In this document: one piece after another, positions 1 to 8,155 of the stretch
Position numbering within the stretch: position 1 is the stretch's first letter
Layout: the number at the start of each line of letters is the position of its first letter
Assembly (NCBI GenBank): GCA_001429555.1
Contig: LMSR01000018.1
Location: 111,967-175,966, forward strand
Length of the DNA: 64,000 nt
Direction: 5' to 3'
DNA from: Nocardioides sp. Soil797
Lineage (GTDB): Bacteria; Actinomycetota; Actinomycetes; Propionibacteriales; Nocardioidaceae
Notes under the pieces: generated by a model
Databases searched by the model: none
What the model saw: only the letters and a program-made list of their open reading frames with translations
What the model was told of the DNA's origin: nothing
Translations under genes and position numbers: made by a program

Positions 1-54
1 CCGCGCGAGCAGCTGATCGATCGCTCCGCCCTGCCCGATCACCCGCCCTGGTGA
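1..54 (+). CDS. 3' end of an unidentified gene
   Basis: Frame 1 is open from the first base to a TGA at 52-54 and reads PREQLIDRSALPDHPPW. Only the last 17 codons are present, so no family can be assigned. Codon use fits a GC-rich coding end, and the next downstream feature is a hairpin, which fits the end of a transcript. It could be chance. Confidence 0.3.
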   Translation, partial: PREQLIDRSALPDHPPW

Positions 55-91
55 CGCCCAACGACTTCGACCGGTGTTTCAGGCGCAACGT

Positions 92-168
92 GTTCAGTTG
101 AACGGGCACAACGGCCGTTTCAGGGCCGAAAACCCTCCGATTCCCTGGTTGTGCACGTTCATCTGAAC
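92..168. repeat. Long imperfect inverted repeat (hairpin), possible terminator
   Basis: Left arm 92-112 (GTTCAGTTGAACGGGCACAAC without its last base) pairs with right arm 148-168 at 19 of 21 positions; the loop is 35 nt. It lies between the end of the partial first gene and the end of the YchJ-like gene, so it may stop transcription from both sides. No T-tract follows it. It is one of several long, unrelated-sequence hairpins in this window. Confidence 0.6.
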
Positions 169-171
169 GGG

Positions 172-552
172 TCAGAGTGCGGTGACGTAGACCCAGCGAC
201 CGGCACGGCGCTCGAAGGTGCTGCGCTCGTGCAGCACCTCGGCACCGGCCGGCGAGGTGAAGTGGGCGCGGAACTCCACGACACCTTCGGTGTCATCGGG
301 GCCGCCGTCGAGGACGTCGACGATCTCCAGCGCCGTCCACGTGGTGCCGGACTGCGGCTTCGGGTCATCGGGGCGGGTGCGTGGGTGCCAGGTGCGGAAC
401 ACATAGTCGAGGTCGCCCACCGCGTAGGCGGCGTACCGCGACCGCATCAGCTCCGGGGCGGTGGCGGCCTGCTCGGCGCCGCGATGGAAGCGGCCGCAGC
501 ACGCGTCGTACGTCGACCCGGAACCGCACGGGCATTCCTTCACCTCGAACAT
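172..552 (-). CDS. YchJ-family SEC-C motif protein
   Basis: A 126-residue protein opening with MFEVKECPCGSGSTYDACCG, a SEC-C-type zinc-binding motif (CPCGSG...CC) near residues 8-19. The rest, with the RSRYAAYAVGDLDYVFRTWHP stretch, is typical of YchJ/UPF0225 proteins, which have an NTF2-like fold. The role of these proteins is not established; the Cys cluster probably binds zinc. The start is 17 bp from the divergently transcribed VOC gene, so the promoters overlap and both messages may be leaderless. Confidence 0.85.
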   Translation of the reverse strand: MFEVKECPCGSGSTYDACCGRFHRGAEQAATAPELMRSRYAAYAVGDLDYVFRTWHPRTRPDDPKPQSGTTWTALEIVDVLDGGPDDTEGVVEFRAHFTSPAGAEVLHERSTFERRAGRWVYVTAL

Positions 553-569
553 CTCCGTACCGTAGCGGG

Positions 570-1316
570 ATGACCACTCCGTTCTGGATCTCGGCCTTCA
601 TCGACCTGCCGACCACCAGCTTCACACCGGCCGTGAGCTTCTGGCGAGAGGTGACCGGCTGTGCGCTGTCGCCGCTCCGTGGCGACGATCGGCAGTTCGG
701 CACGTTGCTGCCGCCGGACGGTGACGACTACCTGCGGGTGCAGCAGATCCGCGACGGTGCGCCCGGCATCCACCTCGACCTGCACGTCACGGATCCGCGC
801 GCTTCTGCCGCCCGGGCACTGGCGCTCGGCGCGGAGGAAGTTGCGGACCGTGGTCACCTGGTGATGCGCTCTCCCGGCGGCTTCGTGTTCTGCCTCGTCA
901 CTCACGCCGCCCACAGGCGACCGAAACCTGCGACGTGGCCCGACGGCACGACCAGCCAGGTCGACCAGGTCTGCCTCGACATCCCGTCGGGGAGCTATGA
1001 AGCGGAGTGCGCGTTCTGGGAGGCAGTCACCGGCTGGGAGCTGCTCGGGCCGCCGACGGGCTCCGAGTTCGCCTCACTGCGCCGTCCCGCCGACATCCCG
1101 CTGCGGCTGCTCCTGCAGCGACTCGGCGAGGAGTCGGGACCTGTGCGCGGCCATCTCGACCTGGCTGCTGATGACCGGCCCGCTGAGGTGATGCGCCATG
1201 CTGCGCTCGGTGCGGTACTCCTGCACGAGTTCCCCGAGTGGACGGTGCTGCGTGACCCGGCTGGCTCGGCGTACTGCATCACGGATCGCAGGCCGGTCAC
1301 GGATGGCCCCGGATGA
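570..1316 (+). CDS. VOC (glyoxalase/dioxygenase superfamily) protein
   Basis: A 248-residue protein made of two glyoxalase-like halves (about 1-115 and 130-245). Each starts with a short beta strand (WISAFIDLP; VDQVCLDIPS) followed by a FWREVTG / FWEAVTGW helix, the usual signature of the VOC fold. VOC proteins bind metals or act as antibiotic-binding or isomerase enzymes; the substrate cannot be told. The ATG at 570 begins the conserved domain; an upstream extension of the frame is Arg-rich, noncoding-like and lies over the YchJ gene on the other strand. Confidence 0.8.
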   Translation: MTTPFWISAFIDLPTTSFTPAVSFWREVTGCALSPLRGDDRQFGTLLPPDGDDYLRVQQIRDGAPGIHLDLHVTDPRASAARALALGAEEVADRGHLVMRSPGGFVFCLVTHAAHRRPKPATWPDGTTSQVDQVCLDIPSGSYEAECAFWEAVTGWELLGPPTGSEFASLRRPADIPLRLLLQRLGEESGPVRGHLDLAADDRPAEVMRHAALGAVLLHEFPEWTVLRDPAGSAYCITDRRPVTDGPG

Positions 1317-1397
1317 CGACTCGTTCTTCGTGTGCTCGGCGGTCAGGCAGCTGACAAACCTGTCGACCGGCTGCAACCACGTCGCTACGGTGAGCGC

Positions 1398-1931
1398 ATG
1401 ACCGAGACGAACCGAACGGATCCGCCGCTCGCCGGCGGCGAGGCGGAGACCCTGAGGGCATACCTCGACTACCACCGCGACACGCTGCGACTGAAGACCG
1501 AAGGGCTGAGCCAGGAGCAGCTCAGTGCCACCCTCGCGCCATCGACGATGACGCTCGGCGGCATGCTCAAGCACCTGGCGCTGGTCGAGGACGACTGGTT
1601 CTCCGTGGTCTTCAGCGGCAACGACGAGGCCGAGTGCTGGCGTGACGTCGACTGGGACGCGGACCGAGACTGGGACTGGCACAGCGCCGTCGACGACACT
1701 CCGGAAGAGCTGCGTGCGCTCTTCGACGGCGCTGTCGCGGCCAGCGACGCCATCCTCGACCGGGTGCTCGCTGACACGGGTCTGGAGACCCTGTCGGTCA
1801 GGCGAGGCAGGCGCACCGACGAGCAGTTCAGCCTGCGCTGGATCATGGTGCACCTGATCGAGGAGTACGCCCGCCACAACGGCCACGCGGACCTGATCCG
1901 GGAGTCGATCGACGGGGTCACCGGCGAGTGA
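1398..1931 (+). CDS. DinB-superfamily (DUF664) protein
   Basis: A 177-residue protein with the four-helix DinB-like layout: an N-terminal YLDYHRDTLRLKTEGLSQEQL helix, a central GGMLKHLALVEDDWF segment with a His that usually binds metal, and a C-terminal HLIEEYARHNGHADLIRE helix supplying the other metal-binding His residues. Members are metal-dependent, and several actinobacterial ones use mycothiol; mca further along shows that this organism probably makes mycothiol. Start at the ATG at 1398. The stop overlaps the start of the next gene (GTGA), implying translational coupling. Confidence 0.8.
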   Translation: MTETNRTDPPLAGGEAETLRAYLDYHRDTLRLKTEGLSQEQLSATLAPSTMTLGGMLKHLALVEDDWFSVVFSGNDEAECWRDVDWDADRDWDWHSAVDDTPEELRALFDGAVAASDAILDRVLADTGLETLSVRRGRRTDEQFSLRWIMVHLIEEYARHNGHADLIRESIDGVTGE

Positions 1932-2413
1932 TCCGCGAAGCCACGCGCGACGACTGGGCAGAGATCTGGCCCACCTTCGACGCGATCGTGCAGGACGGCG
2001 AGACCTACTGCTATCCCACCGACCTGACCTCCGAGTCGGCTGCGGCGCTCTGGCTCGAGAGGCCGCCGGGGCGCACGGTCGTGTTCGAGGAGGACGGCCT
2101 CATCCTCGGCACCGCCAAGATGGGCCCCAACAGGCCGTCGTACGGCGCCCACATCGGCACCGGCAGCTTCATGGTCGGTGATGCGGCACGTGGTCACGGC
2201 GTCGGGCGCCAACTGGGTGAGCACGTGATCACCTGGCACCGCGAGCAGGGCTTCCGTGGCATCCAGTTCAACGCGGTGGTGGAGAGCAACACGGCGGCGG
2301 TGAACCTGTGGAGCGACCTCGGGTTCGAGATCATCGGCACCGTGCCGGGTGCCTTCCGGTCCAGGACCCAGGGCTACGTCGGCCTGCACGTGATGTTCCT
2401 CGACCTCACCTGA
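1928..2413 (+). CDS. GNAT N-acetyltransferase
   Basis: A 161-residue single-domain GNAT. The acetyl-CoA pyrophosphate loop is visible as RGHGVGRQLGEHV (about residues 88-100), preceded by the IGTGSFMVGDAA strand and followed by the NTAAVNLWSDLGFEIIG motif. The substrate is unknown. The start is a GTG overlapping the stop of the DinB-like gene by four bases, so the two are probably one operon. The end overlaps the convergent GNAT gene by 8 bp. Confidence 0.9.
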   Translation: MIREATRDDWAEIWPTFDAIVQDGETYCYPTDLTSESAAALWLERPPGRTVVFEEDGLILGTAKMGPNRPSYGAHIGTGSFMVGDAARGHGVGRQLGEHVITWHREQGFRGIQFNAVVESNTAAVNLWSDLGFEIIGTVPGAFRSRTQGYVGLHVMFLDLT

Positions 2414-2948
2414 GCTGCATCAGGACCATCGGTGGTGCATCGTCCGGCAGCCAGCCCGGCCGCAGCTCGCCGATGGGCTGCCAGCCCAGGTGCCGATAGA
2501 CCTCGATCACGGGACCCCGGAGGACGTCGAGCACAGGCAGGCGACCGCGGGCACGGGCCCAGTCCACAGCCGTGGCGATCAGTCGGCCACCCACGCCGGT
2601 GCCCTTGACCGACGGATCGACGAACAGCACGGCGACCAACGCCAACTCCTCAGCGCCGCTGCGACCGGTGGCCTCGACGAACGCCGTACCCTCCTCGCCG
2701 GTCGGCGGCCCGACCGCGACGTGCCCGACCACGACCCCGTCGACCTCGGCGACCCAGCTCCGGTCCTGGTCGCGCCGGGCGACGAAGTCACGCACGGGGA
2801 ACGGCAACGGCCAACGGTGCGGGTAACCCGAGGCCGGCTGCTGCCGGGCCAGGACGTCGGAGAGAGCCGCAAGGTCGGTCTCGACCCGCGGGCGCACGGT
2901 GATCACCGGGGTCACGCTAGCGGTCACCCCTTGGTTCGGGACGGGCAC
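2406..2948 (-). CDS. GNAT N-acetyltransferase
   Basis: A protein of up to 180 residues with a GNAT fold: the acetyl-CoA loop is VKGTGVGGRLIATAVDWAR, and the last part contains IEVYRHLGWQPIGELRPG. The conserved domain starts at VITVRPRVETDL, so a GTG at 2903 (165 residues) is as likely as the ATG at 2948 and would leave a 100-bp promoter region shared with the divergent MoxR gene. The substrate is unknown. It ends 8 bp inside the convergent GNAT gene. Confidence 0.85.
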   Translation of the reverse strand: MPVPNQGVTASVTPVITVRPRVETDLAALSDVLARQQPASGYPHRWPLPFPVRDFVARRDQDRSWVAEVDGVVVGHVAVGPPTGEEGTAFVEATGRSGAEELALVAVLFVDPSVKGTGVGGRLIATAVDWARARGRLPVLDVLRGPVIEVYRHLGWQPIGELRPGWLPDDAPPMVLMQLR

Positions 2949-2966
2949 TGCGCAACCTCCTCAACC
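2949..2966 (-). repeat. 18-nt repeat, copy 1
   Basis: TGCGCAACCTCCTCAACC lies in the divergent intergenic region in front of the MoxR gene. Its exact reverse complement occurs at 5738-5755 inside the VWA gene. See that entry and the finding. Confidence 0.8.
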
Positions 2967-3004
2967 AGCGAGACAACGCGAGGGGACTTGCCGTCGGGTC
3001 TAGC

Positions 3005-4402
3005 GTGGAGAGCGTGACCAACGCACCTGACATCACCACGCTCGGCGCCCTGCGCGCCTCCGGACACGAGTGCAAGGAACTGCGCCAGGAGATCCGCGAC
3101 AACCTGCTCGCTGCCCTTGCGGAGGGCCGCGATCCGTGGCCCGGCCTGCATGGCTTCGAGACCACGGTGATCCCGCAGCTCGAACGCGCGCTGATCGCCG
3201 GCCACGACGTCGTTCTGCTCGGCGAGCGTGGCCAGGGCAAGACCCGAATCCTGCGCACCATGGTCGGTCTGCTCGATGAATGGACTCCCGTCATCGACGG
3301 CTCCGAGCTCGGCGAGCACCCCTTCGACCCGATCACCCACGCCTCCCAGCGCCGCGTGGCCGAGCTCGGCGACGACCTGCCCGTGGCGTGGCGACACCGT
3401 GACGAGCGGTACGCCGAGAAGTTGGCCACCCCGGACACCTCCGTGGCCGACCTGATCGGTGACGTCGACCCGATGAAGGTGGCTGAAGGGCGATCGCTCG
3501 GTGACCCGGAGACCATCCACTTCGGCCTGATCCCGCGCAGCCACAGGGGAATCGTGGCCATCAACGAGTTGCCCGACCTGGCTGAGCGGATCCAGGTGGC
3601 GATGCTGAACGTGATGGAGGAGCGCGACATCCAGATCCGCGGCTACGTGCTGCGCCTGCCCCTCGACGTCCTCGTGGTGGCCTCCGCCAACCCGGAGGAC
3701 TACACCAACCGAGGTCGCATCATCACTCCGCTCAAGGACCGTTTCGGCGCCGAGATTCGCACCCACTACCCGGCCGCCCTCGAGGCCGAGGTCGCGGTGA
3801 TCCGGCAGGAGGCGCACCTGACTGCCGACGTGCCTGATCACCTGATCGAGATCCTGGCCCGCTTCACCCGGGCGCTGCGCGAGTCCAACGCCGTCGACCA
3901 GCGATCCGGGGTGAGTGCTCGCTTCGCGATCGCCGGGGCCGAGACCATCGCCGCGGCGGCCCTGCACCGTGCGACCGTGCGCGGCGAGGACGACGCGGTG
4001 GCCCGGGTCGTCGACCTCGAGACCGCCGTCGACGTGCTCGGCGGCAAGATCGAGTTCGAGACCGGCGAAGAGGGCCGCGAGCGGGAGATCCTCGAGCACC
4101 TGTTGCGTACGTCGGTCGCCGAGACCGTGCGCACGCGTTTCCGCGGCATCGACTTCGCCGTCCTGATCAACGCGATCGAGCAGGGTGAGCCGATCGCCAC
4201 CGGTGAGCAGGTCACCGCGGGCGAGTTGCTCGACGCACTGCCCCCACTGGGTGAGTCGGAGTTCTACGACACCGTGGCCGAGCGCTTCGGCGCCAGCAAC
4301 GATGGCGAGCGGGCCAGCGCCTTCGAGCTGGCTCTCGAGGGGCTCTTCCTGGCCCGCAAGATCAGCAAGGAAGACGTCGACGGAGAGACTGTCTATGGCT
4401 AG
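3005..4402 (+). CDS. MoxR-like / Mg-chelatase-type AAA+ ATPase
   Basis: A 465-residue AAA+ protein. Walker A is GERGQGKT (residues 73-80), Walker B is RGIVAINELPDL (about 179-190), and sensor-1-like VVASANPEDYTNRG follows, then a helical lid. This is the ChlI/MoxR branch, whose members use ATP to remodel a partner, very often a VWA-domain protein encoded next door, for metal insertion or complex assembly. That is the arrangement here: the VWA gene starts 8 bp before this stop. The start may be GTG at 3005 or GTG at 3014. The client is unknown. Confidence 0.9.
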   Translation: MESVTNAPDITTLGALRASGHECKELRQEIRDNLLAALAEGRDPWPGLHGFETTVIPQLERALIAGHDVVLLGERGQGKTRILRTMVGLLDEWTPVIDGSELGEHPFDPITHASQRRVAELGDDLPVAWRHRDERYAEKLATPDTSVADLIGDVDPMKVAEGRSLGDPETIHFGLIPRSHRGIVAINELPDLAERIQVAMLNVMEERDIQIRGYVLRLPLDVLVVASANPEDYTNRGRIITPLKDRFGAEIRTHYPAALEAEVAVIRQEAHLTADVPDHLIEILARFTRALRESNAVDQRSGVSARFAIAGAETIAAAALHRATVRGEDDAVARVVDLETAVDVLGGKIEFETGEEGREREILEHLLRTSVAETVRTRFRGIDFAVLINAIEQGEPIATGEQVTAGELLDALPPLGESEFYDTVAERFGASNDGERASAFELALEGLFLARKISKEDVDGETVYG

Positions 4403-6488
4403 GTCGCGCGACGCCCACCGCGCCCGCTACGGCAAGTACGCCGGCGGGCCGGACCCACTCGCCCCACCGGTCGACCTGTCCGAGGCCCTCGAGGCCATCG
4501 GCGAGGACGTGATGGCCGGCTACTCGCCGGAGCGAGCCATGCGTGAGTTCCTGCGGCGCGGCGGCCGCGACCAACCCGGTCTCGACGACCTGGCCCGCCG
4601 GGTCCAGGAGAAGCGGCGCGAACTGCTGCAGAAGCACAACCTCGACGGCACCATGGCCGAGGTCAAGGAGCTGCTCGACAAGGCGGTGCTCGAGGAACGC
4701 AAACAGCTGGCCCGCGACGTCTCGATGGACGACGACGACCGCGCGTTCCGGGAGATGCAGCTGGAGAACCTGCCCGCCTCGACGGCGGCCGCGGTGAGCG
4801 AGCTGTCGTCGTACGACTGGTGCTCGCAGGAGGCCCGTGAGGACTACGAGAAGATCAAGGACCTCCTCGGCCGGGAGCTGCTCGACCAGCGCTTTGCCGG
4901 GATGAAGCAGGCCATGGAGGGCGCCACCGACGAGGACCGCGCCGCGATCAACGAGATGCTCGACGACCTCAACGGGCTGCTCGAGAAGCACGCACAGGGG
5001 GTGGACACCCCGCAGGACTTCGACGAGTTCATGGCCAGGCACGGGAACTTCTTTCCGGAGAACCCGAGGGACATCGACGAGCTGCTCGACGCCCTGGCCG
5101 CCCGTTCGGCAGCCGCGCAACGCATGCTCAACTCGATGACGCCCGAGCAGCGCGAAGAGCTCATGCAGCTGTCGGCGCAGGCATTCGGGTCGCCCCAGCT
5201 CTCCGAGCAGCTGGCACGTCTCGACGCCAACCTCCAGGCTGCCCGCCCGGGAGAGGACTGGGGCGGCTCCGAGCAGTTCGAGGGCGAGCAGGGAATGGGG
5301 CTCGGTGACGGCACCGGAGCCCTGCAGGACCTCGCCGACCTCGATGCGCTGGCCGACCAGCTGGCCCAGTCCTACGCCGGTGCGCGCATGGACGACATCG
5401 ACCTGGAGACACTGGCCCGACAGCTGGGCGACGATGCCGCTGTCGATGCCCGCACCCTGTCGGAGCTGGAGAAGTCACTGCGGGAGACCGGCTACCTGAA
5501 GAAGGACTCGACCGGCCAGTTCAGGCTCTCGCCGAAGGCGATGCGTCAGCTCGGAAAGGCCTTGCTCAAGGACGTCGCCACCCGACTCTCCGGACGCCAG
5601 GGAGCCCGCGACCTCCGTCATGCCGGGGCAGCCGGCGAGCGCAGCGGGGCAACTCGCGAGTGGGCCTTCGGCGACACCGAGCCGTGGGACATCCCGCGCA
5701 CGGTGCTCAACGCCGTACGCCGCACTGCGTCGTCGACGGTTGAGGAGGTTGCGCAGCAGCCGTCGCGAAACCTGGGCCCCGGCAACCACGGCGCCGAAAC
5801 ACCACGGCCGCCCCTGCGCATCGACATCCGTGACGTCGAGGTGACCGAGACCGAGGCCCGCACCCAGGCCTGCGTGGCGCTGCTGGTCGACACGTCGTTC
5901 TCGATGGCGATGGACGGGCGCTGGGTGCCGATGAAGCGGACCGCCCTGGCCCTGCACACGCTGATCAAGAGCCGGTTCCGTGGCGATCACCTGCAACTGA
6001 TCGGCTTCGGCCGTCATGCGGAGGTGATGGAGATCGAGGAGCTCACCGCACTCGACGCGTTCTGGCAGAAGGGCACCAACCTGCACCACGCGTTGTTGCT
6101 GGCCAACCGGCACTTCCGCAAGCACCCCAACGCCCAGCCCGTGCTGCTGATCGTCACTGACGGTGAACCGACCTCCCACCTCGAGCCCAACGGTGAGGTC
6201 TACTTCGACTATCCGCCGCACCCGTTGACGATTGCCTACTCGGTGCGCGAGCTCGACAACGCTGGTCGGCTCGGCGCCCAGACCACGTTCTTCAGGCTGG
6301 GGGAGGACCCCGGTCTGGCCCGTTTCATCGAGTCGATGGCCAAGCGCGTCGACGGCCGGGTGGTGGCCCCGGAGCTCGACGACCTCGGTGCCGCGGTGGT
6401 CGGCTCCTACCTCGGCTCGCGCGGGCCGAGAGGTCGCTCCGGTGGATCGTCCGGCTGGGGTGGTCGCGGCTTCTGGGTCGACGACTGA
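4395..6488 (+). CDS. VWA-domain protein, partner of the MoxR ATPase
   Basis: A 697-residue protein. The first two thirds are charged and helical, with no recognised domain. The C-terminal third (from about residue 490) is a von Willebrand factor A domain with a complete MIDAS metal site: DTSFSM (about 499-504), the KGTN threonine and TDGEPTSH. The tail is Gly/Arg/Ser-rich (GPRGRSGGSSGWGGRG). It is the probable adaptor or substrate-binding partner of the preceding ATPase. ATG 4395 overlaps that gene by 8 bp. An 18-nt genomic repeat is embedded in frame at 5738-5755, coding TVEEVAQ between the helical part and the VWA domain. Confidence 0.88.
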   Translation: MARSRDAHRARYGKYAGGPDPLAPPVDLSEALEAIGEDVMAGYSPERAMREFLRRGGRDQPGLDDLARRVQEKRRELLQKHNLDGTMAEVKELLDKAVLEERKQLARDVSMDDDDRAFREMQLENLPASTAAAVSELSSYDWCSQEAREDYEKIKDLLGRELLDQRFAGMKQAMEGATDEDRAAINEMLDDLNGLLEKHAQGVDTPQDFDEFMARHGNFFPENPRDIDELLDALAARSAAAQRMLNSMTPEQREELMQLSAQAFGSPQLSEQLARLDANLQAARPGEDWGGSEQFEGEQGMGLGDGTGALQDLADLDALADQLAQSYAGARMDDIDLETLARQLGDDAAVDARTLSELEKSLRETGYLKKDSTGQFRLSPKAMRQLGKALLKDVATRLSGRQGARDLRHAGAAGERSGATREWAFGDTEPWDIPRTVLNAVRRTASSTVEEVAQQPSRNLGPGNHGAETPRPPLRIDIRDVEVTETEARTQACVALLVDTSFSMAMDGRWVPMKRTALALHTLIKSRFRGDHLQLIGFGRHAEVMEIEELTALDAFWQKGTNLHHALLLANRHFRKHPNAQPVLLIVTDGEPTSHLEPNGEVYFDYPPHPLTIAYSVRELDNAGRLGAQTTFFRLGEDPGLARFIESMAKRVDGRVVAPELDDLGAAVVGSYLGSRGPRGRSGGSSGWGGRGFWVDD
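5738..5755 (+). repeat. 18-nt repeat, copy 2, inside a coding region
   Basis: GGTTGAGGAGGTTGCGCA is an exact inverted copy of 2949-2966. It is followed by CAGCAGCCGTCGCGAAACC, giving a GGTTGAGGAG...CGAAACC outline. It falls in the VWA gene at about codons 448-454, in the linker just before the VWA domain, and keeps the frame open. Confidence 0.8.
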
Positions 6489-7237
6489 TGCCGATCTGGT
6501 TGCAGGCCGGCCTCTGGGGACTCCTGGCCGGTGGCGCGCTGGTGCTCGGCGCGCTGGTGGCCTGGTTCGTCAAGGTGCCACGACCCGTCGTGGCCGGGGT
6601 GATGGCGTTCGGTGCGGGCGTGCTCATCTCGGCGTTGTCCTTCGACCTGATGGACGACGCCGAGGAGATCGGCGGGCTCCTGCCCACGGCCGGTGGATTC
6701 CTGGGCGGTGCGCTGGTCTACGTCGCGGCCAACATCTACCTGGCGGGCAAGGGTGCCCGCCACCGCAAGCGTTCGGGCGAGCAGCAACCCTCGGAGGAGG
6801 AGCAGGTCGGAAGCGGTACGGCGATCGCGGTCGGCGCCTTGCTCGACGGCGTACCGGAGTCGGTCGTGCTCGGGCTCTCGCTTCTCGGCGGTGGTGGGGT
6901 CGGGGTGCCGGTGCTGGCCGCGATCTTCATCTCGAACCTGCCCGAGGGGTTGTCCAGCTCGGCCGGGATGAAGGCCAACGGGCGCAGTGCCCGCTATGTG
7001 TTCGGAGTCTGGATCGGCATCGCCGTGGCGAGTGGCATCGCCGGCATGGTGGGCGTCCTGCTGCTCGACGGAGCCGCACCGGAGGCGATCGCCGCGATCA
7101 CGGCCGTGGCGGCCGGCGCGATCCTGGCGATGGTGGCCGACACGATGATTCCCGAGGCGTTCGAACGCACCCACCTCTATGCCGGCCTGCTCGCGACGCT
7201 TGGCTTCATCACCGCCTTCACGATCAGCCGCGCCTGA
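6488..7237 (+). CDS. ZIP-family metal transporter
   Basis: A 249-residue polytopic membrane protein with about seven to eight hydrophobic segments and a variable charged loop (ARHRKRSGEQQPSEEEQ) near residues 90-107. The DGVPESVVLGLSL and SNLPEGLSSSAGM segments match the ZIP transmembrane metal-site helices IV and V (HxxPEG-like; here DGVPE and NLPEG, so the usual His is absent). ZIP proteins carry Zn2+, Fe2+ or other divalent ions into the cytoplasm. The start shares bases with the VWA stop (TGATG), so it is translated with the MoxR-VWA pair, suggesting a metal-related job for that pair. Confidence 0.85.
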   Translation: MPIWLQAGLWGLLAGGALVLGALVAWFVKVPRPVVAGVMAFGAGVLISALSFDLMDDAEEIGGLLPTAGGFLGGALVYVAANIYLAGKGARHRKRSGEQQPSEEEQVGSGTAIAVGALLDGVPESVVLGLSLLGGGGVGVPVLAAIFISNLPEGLSSSAGMKANGRSARYVFGVWIGIAVASGIAGMVGVLLLDGAAPEAIAAITAVAAGAILAMVADTMIPEAFERTHLYAGLLATLGFITAFTISRA

Positions 7238-7243
7238 GCCGCC

Positions 7244-7275
7244 GAGGCAGGCCTCCTCTGAGCCTCAGGCCTGCT
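7244..7275. terminator. Possible bidirectional terminator
   Basis: GAGGCAGGCC and GGCCTGCTC can pair around a CTC-rich loop between the convergent ZIP and SnoaL-like genes. The stem is short and GC-rich, and no T-tract is present. Confidence 0.35.
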
Positions 7276-7284
7276 CGGTGCCTC

Positions 7285-7761
7285 TCAGGCCTGCTCGGAC
7301 CCGCCGGCCTGTTCGGACCCGTCTGCCTGCTCGGACCCGCCGGCCTCCTCGGACCCGCCGGCCTCGTCCGCCTGACGGGTGAGCTCCTCGCCCATCTTGT
7401 TGATCACGGCATGGAGTGCCTTGACCGGTCGGATCATCACGGTGAACTCAGTGATCTTCCCGTCGTCGTCCCACGTGATCCGGTCGATGCCGGAGACGTC
7501 GAGACCGTCGACCACTGTGCGGAACTCGAGGATCGCCTCACGTTCGCGGGTCCACTCGTCGACGTACGAGATCTCCGGGCCGAGGATGTTGACCGCCCCG
7601 GTGAGATAGAGGTGGACCAGGTCGCGACCTTCCTGTGGGGTGTGGACGGCGGGGGACTGGAACACGGCGTCCTCCGCGATCATGTCGCGCAACCCGCTCG
7701 TGTCCTTCGACTCGACGAGTTCGTGCCAGCGGGCCAGGCCAAGTTCGGTGGGTGTGCTCAT
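7285..7761 (-). CDS. SnoaL/NTF2-like protein with a repeat tail
   Basis: A 158-residue protein. Residues 1-128 form an NTF2-like cone (WHELVESKDTSGLRDMIAEDAVFQSPAV...), the SnoaL-like layout seen in small ketosteroid-isomerase-fold proteins of unknown substrate. The last 28 residues are a low-complexity tail of A-G/D-G-S-E-Q/E units encoded by 18-bp tandem repeats and ending at the stop. The domain is complete without the tail, so the tail is probably an unstructured addition created by repeat expansion. Convergent with the ZIP gene. Confidence 0.8.
   Translation of the reverse strand: MSTPTELGLARWHELVESKDTSGLRDMIAEDAVFQSPAVHTPQEGRDLVHLYLTGAVNILGPEISYVDEWTREREAILEFRTVVDGLDVSGIDRITWDDDGKITEFTVMIRPVKALHAVINKMGEELTRQADEAGGSEEAGGSEQADGSEQAGGSEQA
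7288..7365 (-). repeat. 18-bp in-frame tandem repeat
   Basis: About four units of GGCCTGCTCGGACCCGCC-like sequence code AGGSEE, AGGSEQ, ADGSEQ and AGGSEQ at the C terminus of the SnoaL-like protein. More degenerate copies (CAGGCCTGCTCGG) continue past the stop to about 7265. Confidence 0.8.
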
Positions 7762-7813
7762 GCCTCCACCGTGCCAGAGAACGCAGCAGTCGGCGACTGT
7801 CTATCGTGTCGGC

Positions 7814-8098
7814 ATGGAGATCGAGTTCGTCGGCCCGCTGGTCGAGTGGCGCGGCCCGGCGCCGTTCCACTTCGTGGTGCTCCCCGAGGAGGCGGCAGAG
7901 GTGGTCGACGAGGTGAAGGCCGCGGTGGCCTACTGGGGCGTGGTCCCGGTGGTGGCAACCATCGGTGAGACCGAGTTCACCACCTCGATGTACCCCCGGG
8001 AGGGAACCTGGTTCCTGCCGGTCAAGGACGCCGTACGCCGGCCCGAACAGGTCACGCTCGGTGACGCCGTCGAGGTGCGGATCAGCATCGACGCCTGA
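7814..8098 (+). CDS. DUF1905-domain protein
   Basis: A 94-residue protein matching the whole of DUF1905: the EFVGPLVEWRGPAPFHFVVLP opening, a central WGVVPVVATIGETEFTTSMYP and the closing YPREGTWFLPVKDAVRR ... DAVEVRISID. These are small beta-barrel proteins of unknown function. The ATG at 7814 begins the domain. Divergent from the SnoaL-like gene with a 52-bp gap. Confidence 0.85.
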   Translation: MEIEFVGPLVEWRGPAPFHFVVLPEEAAEVVDEVKAAVAYWGVVPVVATIGETEFTTSMYPREGTWFLPVKDAVRRPEQVTLGDAVEVRISIDA

Positions 8099-8109
8099 GC
8101 ACCGACGAC

Positions 8110-8148
8110 GGTGGTGGAGGAGCGAGGCGCGAGCGTCTCGAGACCACC
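8110..8148. repeat. REP-like palindromic element
   Basis: GGTGGTGGAGGAGCGAGG and GCGAGCGTCTCGAGACCACC form a partly palindromic 39-bp unit between the convergent DUF1905 and YciI genes. The outline GGTGGT-GAGGAGCGAG...CGTCTCGA-ACCACC resembles, from memory, a dispersed repeat common in Nocardioides-type genomes. A genome search would settle it. Confidence 0.5.
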
Positions 8149-8155
8149 TGCGCGG

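Noticed and set aside
6232..7968. 578-codon open frame on the plus strand
   Set aside because: Shifted frame over the VWA and ZIP genes and antisense to the SnoaL-like gene; Arg/Gly-rich, no conserved motifs.
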